This document shows, in pieces, positions 55,077-62,192 of a DNA stretch of 64,000 bases (positions are counted from its first letter, which is position 1; each line of letters begins with the position of its first letter). The stretch is from the NCBI GenBank assembly GCA_005784505.1, contig VCAZ01000124.1, positions 1,016,532-1,080,531 on the forward strand, written 5' to 3'. The notes under the pieces are model-generated. The model was not told where the DNA came from. It ran no database searches and saw nothing but the letters and a program-made list of their open reading frames with translations. The DNA comes from Bagarius yarrelli. Lineage: Eukaryota; Chordata; Actinopteri; Siluriformes; Sisoridae. The translations under genes and the position numbers were made by a program.

Positions 55077-58000
55077 TATATATATATTTTTTTTTTTTTG
55101 TTTTGAATTATGTTCAATTTAAAAGCCCGTAGCAAATGCTAAATCTGTCCTACTGAGGAGCAGGTCTTGCTACTCAAAGTAATGATCTTACCTCAGTGTC
55201 TCCAGTTTGCAGTAAGGATTCTCCAGTACAGCGAAGAGACTCTGTACTCCTACACGGATCCATTTATTCCAGGACAGATCCAATTCTGTCAGGAGTGAGG
55301 GGTTTGATTTCAGAGCTGAACTCAAAGCAGAGATATCACAATCACACAACCTGAAAAGTCCAATATAATGAAAAGTGAGATCTCCTCACATAGGGTGTCT
55401 CAGAAACACATCCAGATGTCATTGACACCTTTTTTTTACCTGTTTCTTTACCAGACGATACAACCTTTTCAAATGTTAATTAATTTCTCTGATTATTTGA
55501 TATTAATAAAGTCTGTACAGCATGGCACCAAAAAAGAGATTGAATGGTGATTTAATGTGATTTGTTTTTGACTTTTGATTTTTAATTTTCTATGTAGTCA
55601 CTATAACATTGAATGATATTGCTATTATTACTGATACATGATTAACTGGTAAAGTACTCAGGAGTGACACGAATAAGTGATATAGCAATATAAATTGCTA
55701 TATCACTGTGCTCTCGCGAGCGACAAACTAAAGAAAACAAACAAACAAATCAGCAACTTACGGTACGTAAAAATGGCAAACTTTCAGCTCGTTCAGTGTG
55801 TAGCATCGCCATTAGCGATAATTTTATTTGTGATAAATGTTTGTTAGTTAGCACTTTGGCGGAGAAGATCCTAGCCTTAGAGGAGCGCATCCAGACTTTA
55901 GAGAGGGTTAGCAAGGAAGCGATTAGCTCCCCCGCAGCGGCGAGTCTGGATGCTACAGGCGTAGCTAGCCTGCCCCCGACTCCGGCATTAGAGCCCTCAC
56001 AGCGGGGCGAATGGGTGACGACTCGGCGGCATACTCGCGCAGCCAAAGCTACGGCTAAGGCTTCGGCTAAGGCTAAAGCTAAGGCTAACCCACCGGAGCA
56101 CGCCACTACGCTTCATGTGCCCAATAGATCTGCCCTCCTCAGTGAAGCACCCACTGGGAAACCTGAAGGTACTCTGGTTATTGGAGATTCCATAGTGAGG
56201 CACGTGAAATTAGCTAGGCCTTTAGGGGCGCCAGCGGCAGTAGTTTGCCAGGAGCCAGAGCACCGGACATAGCAGATAATCTTAGGGCTGTAGGCCAGCA
56301 CAGGTTTTCAAAGATAGTGGTTCATGCTGGTGCTAACGATATACGCCTTCGACAGTCGGAAACTAGTAAGGCTCACTTTATAGAGGTGTTTAAATTAGCG
56401 AAGGCGATGTCCGATGTCGTAGTATGCTCTGGCCCCATACCAATGCGACGTGGTGACATAGCTTACAGCAGGTTATGGTCACTGAACCGCTGGATGTCCA
56501 GGTGGTGCTCCGAAAACAGTGTGGGCTACATCGATAATTGGAAATCTTTTGAGGGCAAAGCTGGCCTGTTAGGACGGGACGGTGTCCATCCCACCCGGGA
56601 AGGAGCCGCTCTCCTGTCTTGTAACATAGCTCATAGTCTTAGAATAGGACTAGTTAATCGTTGACTACCCAGAGCCCAGGCCAAGCAGCAGACCAACAGG
56701 CTAATCCGACCGTCTGCTAGCTGCACGGAGTCGTCACTCAGGGTCCATAAAATTGAGACTGTGTCTGTTCCCCGAGCTATACAATATAAATATAGAAACT
56801 CTCTACAGTAACCTTACATCTGCAGAGACAAATAATAAGCAGAGCCAATCGATTTCTCTAGTTCTTATTTACAGACCCCAACCTGGTTGTCTCCGCCGAT
56901 AAAGCGCTAATTGCTGGAGACTTTAATATTCATTTTGAAAACTCAGACGACACGCTGAGAAGAACAGCATTTATGTCTTTACTCGACTCAGTGGGAGTAA
57001 ATCAGTGTGTAATAGGAATAAGTATAAGTAATATAGTAACAACTCCTCAGTGCGAAATTATTTCTGATCACCATCTTATATCGTTTAAAATGCGTCATAC
57101 TAATAGTGCACATGCAGCGCCGCGCTACCGCTTTAAACGTACATTTACATCAACGTCTGCTCAGAGCTTTATTTATTGTCTTTCAGAATTGTCTTCTGTC
57201 ATTGGATCACCGTCTGATCCAACAGAACTTGAGCAGGCGGACTGAATACATAGATGCCACATTCCGCTATAACGTTAGATAACGTAGCTCCAGTTAAAAG
57301 AAAAATAATTAAAGATAAGAAACTCGCTCCATGGTATAATGAACACACACGCTCTTTAAAACAGAGCGCCCGTAAACTAGAACGTAAATGGCGCCGAACT
57401 AAATTGCTGGTTTTCCAGGCAGCATGGAAAGAGGGAATTCTAGCTTATAAAAAAGCTCTTAGTGTAACTAGATCAACGTATCTTTCTAACCTTATTGAAA
57501 ATAATAAAAAAATAATCCTAGATTTCTATTCGACACCGTCGCAAAACTAACTAGGAATAAGACGACCTCAGAAACCTGCACCATAACTGCGTGCAGCAGT
57601 GAGGATTTCATGAACTTTTTTTGATAATAAAATTGCAAACATTAGGCAGAAAATTCACGCTTTAAAACCGGACCTTTTGAATGATTCTGATGAACAATTA
57701 ACCGCATCAGATCAGAACTTAGAAAATTTCACTCCTCTGGAAGAGAAAAACCTAATCGCACTCATCTCTTCCACAAAACCGTCAACTTGTGTGTTAGATC
57801 CTATACCAACACACTTTCTTAAGCAAATTGTACCGGCAGTATCAGAACCCCTGTTGAAAATAGTTAACTCTTCTCTCAGCAGTGGGTATGTTCCCAAATC
57901 TTTTAAATTAGCAGTGATTAAACCTTTAATTAGGAAACCTGACCTTGACCAAAATGAGCTGTCAAACTACAGACCGATATCTAACCTTCCGTTTATCTCT

Positions 58001-59672
58001 AAAATTCTAGAGAAGGTAGTAGCGCATCAACTATGTTCATATTTACAAAGAAATAACATACACAAACTTTATCAATCAGGATTCAGGCCTCACCACAGCA
58101 CAGAGACGGCACTGGTCAAAGTAGCTAATGACCTCTTACTGGCATCCGACCAAGGCTGTGTCTCGTTGCTTAGATTACTTGACCTTAGTGCGGGTTTTCG
58201 ACACTATAGATCACGATATTCTTCTTCACAGATTAGAAAAATTAGTAGGAATTAAAGGAACAGCTCTTGCGTGGCTCAGGTCCTATTTAACCGATCGTTA
58301 CCAGTTTGTAGATTTAAATGGTGATTATTCTGCGTGCTCCCTTGTAAAGTATTGTGTTTCACAGGGCTCGGTTTTAGGCCCACTTCTTTTCTCTCTTTAC
58401 ATGCTGCCTCTGGGAAACATAATTCGTAAGCATGACATCAGTTCCCACTGTTACGCTGATGACACACAGTTATACGTCTCATCAAGGCCTGATGCAAAAG
58501 GCCAGTTTAATAATATTGAGCAATGTGTGAAGGAAGTAAGAGATTGGATGTTATGCAATTTCCTCTTGCTTAACGCTAGCAAGACGGAGGTTCTGGTTCT
58601 AGGACCACAGGTAGCTAAAAGTAAGCTTCCTGATCACACCTTAACCCTAGACAGTCTTTCTGTTTCACCGAGTGCAACAGTAAAAGATCTGGGTGTGATT
58701 TTAGACTCCAATCTCTCATTTGAAGCCCATGTCGATAATATTAGCAGGATAGCATTCTATCATCTCAGAAATATCACTAAAATAAGAGAAATCTTGTCAC
58801 TTACTGATGCTGAAAAATTAGTTCATGCGTTTCTCACATCCAGGCTGGATTACTGTAACGCTTTACTGTCTGGATGTTCAACTAGGTGCATTAATATACT
58901 TCAGCTAGTCCAGAACGCAGCAGCGCGAGAGTCCTCACTAAAACTAAAAGGTACGAGCACATCACACCAGTCCTATCCACACTGCATTGGCTCCCAGTGA
59001 GACACCGCATCGATTTTAAAATACTACTTTTAACTTACAAAGCTCTAAATGGTCTTGCCACCGCAGTACTTGAGCGAACTTCTAGTGTCTTACGTTCCGC
59101 CACGCCTACTTCGATCAAAGGATGCAGGCTGCCTGTCATTACGTACGCATTACTGCGCATTAATGAAAACTACAGCAGGGGGCAGAGCCTTTTCTCACAG
59201 AGCCCCAATGCTATGGAATAGCCTCCCTATGTATGTTCGGGAATCAGACACAGTCTCAGTATTTAAGTCCAGGTTAAAAACGTATAAACGTACGTTATTT
59301 AATCAAGCATTTTGTATTGATTCCCCTTAGATAATAAGATCTGGAGCAGTCACTTGGGTGTGGAGTATTATGGTGATCTGGTATGGTATGGTTTAGATGC
59401 TGGTCTTCCCCTCTCTTAGATTGATCATGTCTCCCCTCTCTTATTGATCATGGGTTGATGATGAGAGCGGCTGGTTGCTTAACATATCAGGGAGCCCCGG
59501 CCTCATGTCTGTGTTTCCCTCTGGTTCTCCTTTTAGTTTATGCTGACCTAGTTAGCCGGAGTCCATCCTTGCACTCTACATTATCATCATTTAATTTCAA
59601 TCATCAAAAACCGTATTGATTACGTATATTGTACATTGTCACTTAACTGTTTTCCTTCTTTTTGCCTTCCTT

Positions 59673-59708
<36 letters not shown>

Positions 59709-62192
59709 ACTGTTGAGTTACATACGCCACAACGGAGCTGCCGGTGATCCAGACCCCACCTCCGACCCCGTCCTGTGGGACCCTTCCCTGTGACCTGCCC
59801 AGCGGATGATGCATCACCAGGGCGATCTAGGACGACCCACTTCGCCATAAAGACGTTCCGGCTGCTCGCTAAGGACTAATGATTATAGTTGTTTACACAC
59901 ACACAATGTAACCTCATGATCCCTGCTACCTGTTTTCACCCAAATGAGGATGGGTTCCCTGTTGAGTCTGGTTCCTCTTAAGGTTTCTTCCTATCTCATC
60001 TCAGGGAGTTTTTCCTTGCCACCGTCGCCCCCGGCTTGCTCATCAGGGACAAACTGATTTCTGTTTAATTCTGTTTCATAATTTCTTCAATTGTAAAGCT
60101 GCTTTGTGACAATCACCATTGTAAAAAGCGCTATACAAATAAAACTGAGAAATAAATGTAGAAGGAGTTAGGATTGAGACTTAGAAGTCTCAGAGGGAGG
60201 AGTAAAGTAGGGAGAGTGTATTACTTTACCTTATATTAATTATAGCTTTCCACTATTATTAATTATTGGACATTAGGAGTAGCACTAAAATTAAGAGAAA
60301 GGAGACTGATTGTCTAAAACTAAAATTAGTGTGCTATCAAAGTATCATCAACAAAAACGTAGTAGATGAAACAGTAATTAAACAATATTTAATTACTTCA
60401 TTCATATTTAGATAATGTTAATGCATGAATACTAACTAAGTTATTAATACAAGAACACATACACTAAATAAATAACATACACAGTGTGCTTTAAAACAGG
60501 TTTATTATTAAAACTTGATCCATTTGAAAGCAGAAGGCCTGGGCTAAGCATCAGGGTCAACTAGAGATGTTGGGGTGTAACAGGATCAGAGTCTGAGTCA
60601 GGCTCAGAAGACAAAGCGGCCAGGATAGTATGGATGTAGGTTTGGAAGCGTGAAAGAGGCCTGCCAGAAGTTCCAGACGTATTAGAAATGTCCATTGATG
60701 GAAAAGTAGTAGTAGGTGTAGGAGGGGGTAAAGTTTGGGTAGATGCGTCACGCATGACCGGAACATACCTTATTTGGGTATGTCGGTAAGGGTAAGCTGG
60801 AACGGATGAAGAAGAGATGAGATGTTCCAGAAACCTAGCCAGTTCAAGGGTGAGTTGAGAGAGTTGATACCGTTGATAATGGTGTAATGCAGAATCAGCA
60901 GAAATATGCTTGACACAAGCTGGCACAAGCAAAGGAAGGGAGAGAGAGTATGAAATCAGTGCAAAAATAGACCAAGTACAAATGACAATAAGGTAATCTT
61001 TCTTAAAGCATACTGGTAAATATATGCATGAATAATCTCGAAGCATGTAACCACACTAATATCAGACATATATTGCATGAAAAACAGCAGAGAAAGTAGG
61101 ATAGTTTAGGTAACATTAAACGTTAGTGCATGCATAAGAACTCCAACATGTACACCAAGCTTTTACATTCAGAACAAAATATAATGTTAAAATAAGAGAA
61201 AATAAAAGACTTACACATATTGTAGAAGAATGGAGGCAGTTTCATTCAGAACTGGAGTCAAAATGAAACAAGTTCTGTAGTGTTGAGTTCAGCCGAAGTG
61301 TACTATACTGCCGAAAATTTTCTGCTGTAGTGATGAAAAACAAGGTTAGGGGATTTTACTAGAGTTGTTTTTTTAGGACTGGCTCAGTCTGTTTGGTCAT
61401 ATTTGGAAATTCTATGGAACTCTCTGCATATATTAATAATCTGGTTCTAATGGGAAATGATGATAGGTGGGAAGAGACCGGGAGGAGATAAGGAAACTAG
61501 GTATTCAAGGTTTTCATGGGAATTGACTATAGTGGGATGGAGCAAAAAAATCTAGAATTCAGGAAATAATGGGAATTGGGACGAACAGCGGAAATTGGCT
61601 TATAGGTATTAACCAGAAGTAGGCTATTTAAACTAGGGAAAGTGAAGCAGGGAGTGTGCTCTCACTTGTGTACACGACTGACTGCTCTGATGCTCTTTGG
61701 TTCTGATGCTAAAGATCTTGATGATTTTTGCTGAGGATTCAACTTGCTGCAATAAAAGATAAGTTTTTGCTCCCTCTCATCCGGCCTAAAATCTCTATTT
61801 TATTTGAGTCTATTGGGTCCCTGTAATTGTCACCTCAGGGACCTCAGGGAGGGGCTCTGAGTTCCGGCATCACCTGGTAGAAGATTTCAACTTAGGAAAT
61901 GGACATCAGTGATATGAAACACTTAATCAATTGTGAAAAAAAGCTACCGGGCATGGTTTATGTTTTTTGGTTTTTCAAACACATATTGGATTAAATCATC
62001 TGTGTCATAGACAACAATAATCCAAAATGATGTTAAAGGTATCTTACTGAGGAGCAGGTCATGTGACTCTGAAAGACATGATCTTACCTCAGTGTCTTCA
62101 GTTTACAGTGAGAATTCTCCAGTACAGCAGAGAGACTCCTTATTCCTAAATCACCAATGAGGGGTTCATCTGTGATACTACAATCACACATT
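41763..62192 (-). CDS. LRR region of a fish NLR (NACHT-LRR, NLRC3/NLRP12-like) gene, 5' end outside window
   Basis: Nine LRR exons or exon remnants on the - strand encode variants of GCAALSSALRSNPSHLRELD, LSxNKLGDSGVKSLSAVL and ENPxCKLETLR, the ribonuclease-inhibitor-type LRR of fish NLR-C proteins. These are cytoplasmic immune receptors; LRRs form the sensing or autoinhibitory C-terminus. FISNA and NACHT exons should lie right of 64000. Standard exons are 174 bp, phase 2 to 2, with GTAAGATCAT-type donors and CTGCAG-type acceptors. Intron edges (GAGCAGGTCATGTGACTC beside the donor) are also conserved, so each duplication unit included intron sequence. The introns are crowded with transposons. 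One exon is destroyed. Whether all remaining exons belong to one working gene is not certain. Confidence 0.78.
42195..42368 (-). CDS. NLR LRR exon B (174 bp)
   Basis: CTCTGCAG acceptor and GTAAGATC donor. It encodes MCDCNISAGGCAALSSALRS, NPSHLRELDLSRNKLGDSGV and KSLSAVLENPQCKLETLG. Intact, phase 2 to 2. Confidence 0.85.
42518..42691 (-). CDS. NLR LRR exon C (174 bp)
   Basis: TTCTGCAG acceptor and GTATGA donor. It encodes LRNCDISEEGCAALTLALRL, NPSHLKELDLSENKLKTSEL and QCLSAVLKNPNCKLETLR. Intact. A mammalian-like variant of the second half (LQCLSAVL) sets it apart from its neighbours. Confidence 0.85.
42692..44489. other. Intron sequence, unidentified, with many short ORFs
   Basis: From about 42900 to 44170 the + strand is purine-rich, with GGAGG and GAAGG words and no low-complexity period. 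Frames on both strands are broken. It may be an eroded element, but no domain is recognisable. Confidence 0.35.
44490..46440 (-). mobile_element. 5'-truncated RTE-like non-LTR retrotransposon
   Basis: On the - strand, reading downward from about 46440: HRVKREVSKAKQKEYDELYT; an RT finger region with EEWRKSVLVPIFKNKGDVQ and YRGIKLMSHTMKIW; the catalytic MFADDIVICSESGEQVEENL; EFKYLGSTVQSNGE; and a C-terminal FGHVQSRNSEYIGRRMLEMK and RQMIRCGNP. The endonuclease is absent. Frameshifts and stops break ORF2. Clade assignment to RTE is from memory of the protein and not certain. The 3' end matches the fragment at 2297-2530. Confidence 0.88.
46671..46844 (-). CDS. NLR LRR exon D (174 bp)
   Basis: CTTTGCAG acceptor and GTAAGGTC donor. 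It encodes LRDCGVSDEDCAALTLALIS, KPVDLKTLDLLMNKLRDSGV and KSLSAVLENLHCKLETPR. Intact in length and phase; CAALT and VDLKTLD diverge from the consensus. Confidence 0.85.
47036..47220 (+). repeat. SINE-like fish repeat inserted at the NLR exon E
   Basis: GTGATTAGCACTGTTGCCTC, AAAGCAAAAAGATCCCAGG, GTATCCCCAGCACGG and GTGTGGAGTTTGCATGTTCT form a repeat common in fish. A copy of the first part is at about 6953-7010. Its left edge directly abuts the conserved GCAGGTTATGTGACTC intron motif. Confidence 0.72.
47221..47334 (-). pseudogene. NLR LRR exon E, truncated
   Basis: The acceptor and first two thirds remain (LRDCYFSGEGCAALALALTS, NPTHLKELDLSWNKL). The VKSLSAVLENP..CKLETLR half and the donor are missing, replaced by the repeat at 47036-47220. 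This exon cannot be spliced normally. Confidence 0.8.
47335..48819. other. NLR intron, no recognised gene
   Basis: Several short ORFs on both strands (for example about 47659-47901 on the - strand) lack recognised domains. A T run lies at 48392-48415. The stretch 48655-48800 resembles 9235-9450 and may be a dispersed element. Confidence 0.4.
48820..49863 (+). mobile_element. Decayed Tc1/mariner-type element
   Basis: Near 48960 TTCGAATGAAGAAACAACGG matches the start of a Tc1-like transposase gene of fish. Near 49535 the frame reads FQQDNAKPHTAAITM, and then PACHPDLSPKENIW, the second Asp block and the Glu block with many stops. The right end GAATTCGGGTTGTA at 49850-49863 is the typical terminus. 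The left terminus is not clear. Confidence 0.75.
49864..50850. other. NLR intron, nothing recognised
   Basis: AT-rich. A GC-richer patch (49920-50110) has no recognised domain on either strand. The conserved exon-flanking motif GAGCAGGTCATGTGACTC appears at about 50815, just before exon F. Confidence 0.45.
50851..51024 (-). CDS. NLR LRR exon F (174 bp)
   Basis: TTTCTCCAG acceptor and GTAAGATC donor. It encodes LRYCLISHGDCAALSSALRS, NPSHLRELDLSKNKLGDSGV and KSLSAVLENPHCKLKTLR. Intact. Confidence 0.85.
51025..52169. other. NLR intron with an AG microsatellite
   Basis: An AG run lies at about 51880-51909. ATGCATCTC words recur around 51670-51770 and may mark a small repeat. No gene is seen. 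Confidence 0.45.
52170..52700 (+). mobile_element. LINE RT 3' remnant
   Basis: Frames read VLDFKKSKTQSF, then HGEKVEHIEAYKYLSTII (the thumb-region YKYLG motif), then NKLDKLIRRAGSGAG and HFRRSFIPVAIKL near 52640-52690. This is the C-terminal order of several fish LINE families. Frame changes and stops are frequent. Confidence 0.65.
53182..53783. mobile_element. 602 bp TIR element of a widespread fish family
   Basis: The left end CACTGCTCAAAAAAATAAAG and the right end CTTTATTTTTTGAGCAGTG are inverted complements apart from one A/T-run length difference. Inside, AACCCATGGAGGTCT is tandemly repeated at about 53332-53367. It sits in a TATATA context. No complete transposase frame is present. Confidence 0.85.
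54141..54305 (-). CDS. NLR LRR exon G (165 bp, 9 bp shorter)
   Basis: GTCTGCAG acceptor and GTAAGATC donor. It encodes LCKCNFSDEGCAALSSALRL, NPSHLRELDLSVNFFRV and KSLSAVLENPDCKLETMR. Three codons around NKLGDSG are lost, in frame. Confidence 0.82.
54306..55191. repeat. NLR intron with a dispersed repeat and a TA microsatellite
   Basis: A piece of the short interspersed family lies at about 54410-54535. TTGTTTTGTCCTTGTCATG and GTTTTTGTCTTGGATTTTGG (54660-54990) look like a T-rich dispersed element. A TA run fills 55021-55090. Confidence 0.5.
55192..55350 (-). CDS. NLR LRR exon H (159 bp, 15 bp shorter)
   Basis: CTTTTCAG acceptor and GTAAGATC donor. It reads LCDCDISALSSALKSNPSLL, TELDLSWNKWIRVGVQSLFA and VLENPYCKLETLR. 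The GCAA-containing five codons are deleted in frame, and WIRVGVQ replaces LGDSGVK. Confidence 0.8.
55796..56664 (+). pseudogene. L2 ORF1 with GDSL/SGNH esterase domain (frameshifted)
   Basis: The first frame (to 56272) gives FICDKCLLVSTLAEKI and a Glu-rich coiled coil, an Ala/Lys-rich linker, then GTLVIGDSIVRHVKLA with the GDS serine block. A frame change near 56250 leads to VVHAGANDIRLRQSE and a C-terminal GRDGVHPTREGAALL with the Asp-x-x-His pair. All catalytic blocks survive, but in two frames. The start lies in a third frame upstream (ATG at 55772). Confidence 0.85.
56885..59330 (+). pseudogene. L2 ORF2 (endonuclease end and reverse transcriptase), frameshifted
   Basis: The endonuclease C-terminus shows ALIAGDFNIHFENSDD and ISDHHLISFKM. 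The RT shows NYRPISNLPFISKILEKVVA, a break near 58180 between LDLSA and VFDTIDHDIL, then QGSVLGPLLFSLYMLPLG and the catalytic SHCYADDTQLYVSS. Stops occur at about 57243, 57548, 58253 and 58998. Typical of an old insertion. Confidence 0.88.
60156..60560. other. Spacer between the L2 element and the small candidate gene
   Basis: AT-rich sequence. TTTATT at 60501-60506 reads AATAAA on the - strand, 55 bases downstream of the candidate gene's stop codon. Nothing else is recognised. Confidence 0.5.
60561..61245 (-). CDS. Candidate two-exon gene of unknown function (129 residues)
   Basis: Exon 1 coding runs 61245-61215 (ATG, MKLPPFFYNM) to the donor GTAAGT. Exon 2 runs 60919-60561 after the acceptor GCTTGTGCCAG, preceded by a pyrimidine tract. 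The join is in phase (31 + 359 = 390 bp). Exon 2 reads CVKHISADSALHHYQRYQLS, LTLELARFLEHLISSSS, a Pro/Thr-rich middle and an acidic tail SSEPDSDSDPVTPQHL. AATAAA follows the stop by 55 bases. The HYQRYQLSQLTLELARFLEH part could form an amphipathic helix. No signal peptide or membrane span is evident. I do not recognise the family; it could be a host gene or a transposon-derived ORF. It lies within the NLR intron on the same strand. Confidence 0.55.
61300..61860 (+). mobile_element. Possible solo LTR of an endogenous retrovirus-like element
   Basis: A TATTTAAAC box near 61626 is followed about 125 bases later by AATAAA (about 61752), a pyrimidine-rich stretch, and GGGTCCCTGTAATTGTCA. This order resembles the U3-R-U5 parts of an LTR. 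The ends and target duplication could not be fixed, and no gag, pol or env frame adjoins it. Confidence 0.35.
62088..62192 (-). CDS. NLR LRR exon I (105 bp, 69 bp shorter)
   Basis: CTTTCTAG acceptor and GTAAGATC donor. It reads MCDCSITDEPLIGDLGIRSL and SAVLENSHCKLKTLR. The 23 codons spanning CAALSSALRSNPSHLRELDL are deleted in frame, so the repeat unit is only partial. It may be functional filler or a decaying exon. Confidence 0.7.

Larger units (their letters stand above)
55700..60155 (+). mobile_element. L2-type (CR1 group) LINE, broken, antisense to the NLR gene
   Basis: ORF1 has an N-terminal CDKC segment and coiled coil, then an SGNH/GDSL esterase domain. ORF2 keeps the end of the endonuclease and a reverse transcriptase. 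The 3' UTR has the usual fish L2 landmarks GGATGGGTTCCCTGTTGAGT, GAGTTTTTCCTTGCCACCGT and AAAGCGCTATACAAATAAAA at about 60128-60147. Much of the endonuclease is deleted near 56740-56880, and several frameshifts are present. A TC run lies in the 3' UTR (59675-59708). Confidence 0.9.

Noticed and set aside
56973..57550. Separate small genes in the L2 region
   Set aside because: They are parts of one frameshifted LINE ORF2, in order with the RT domain.
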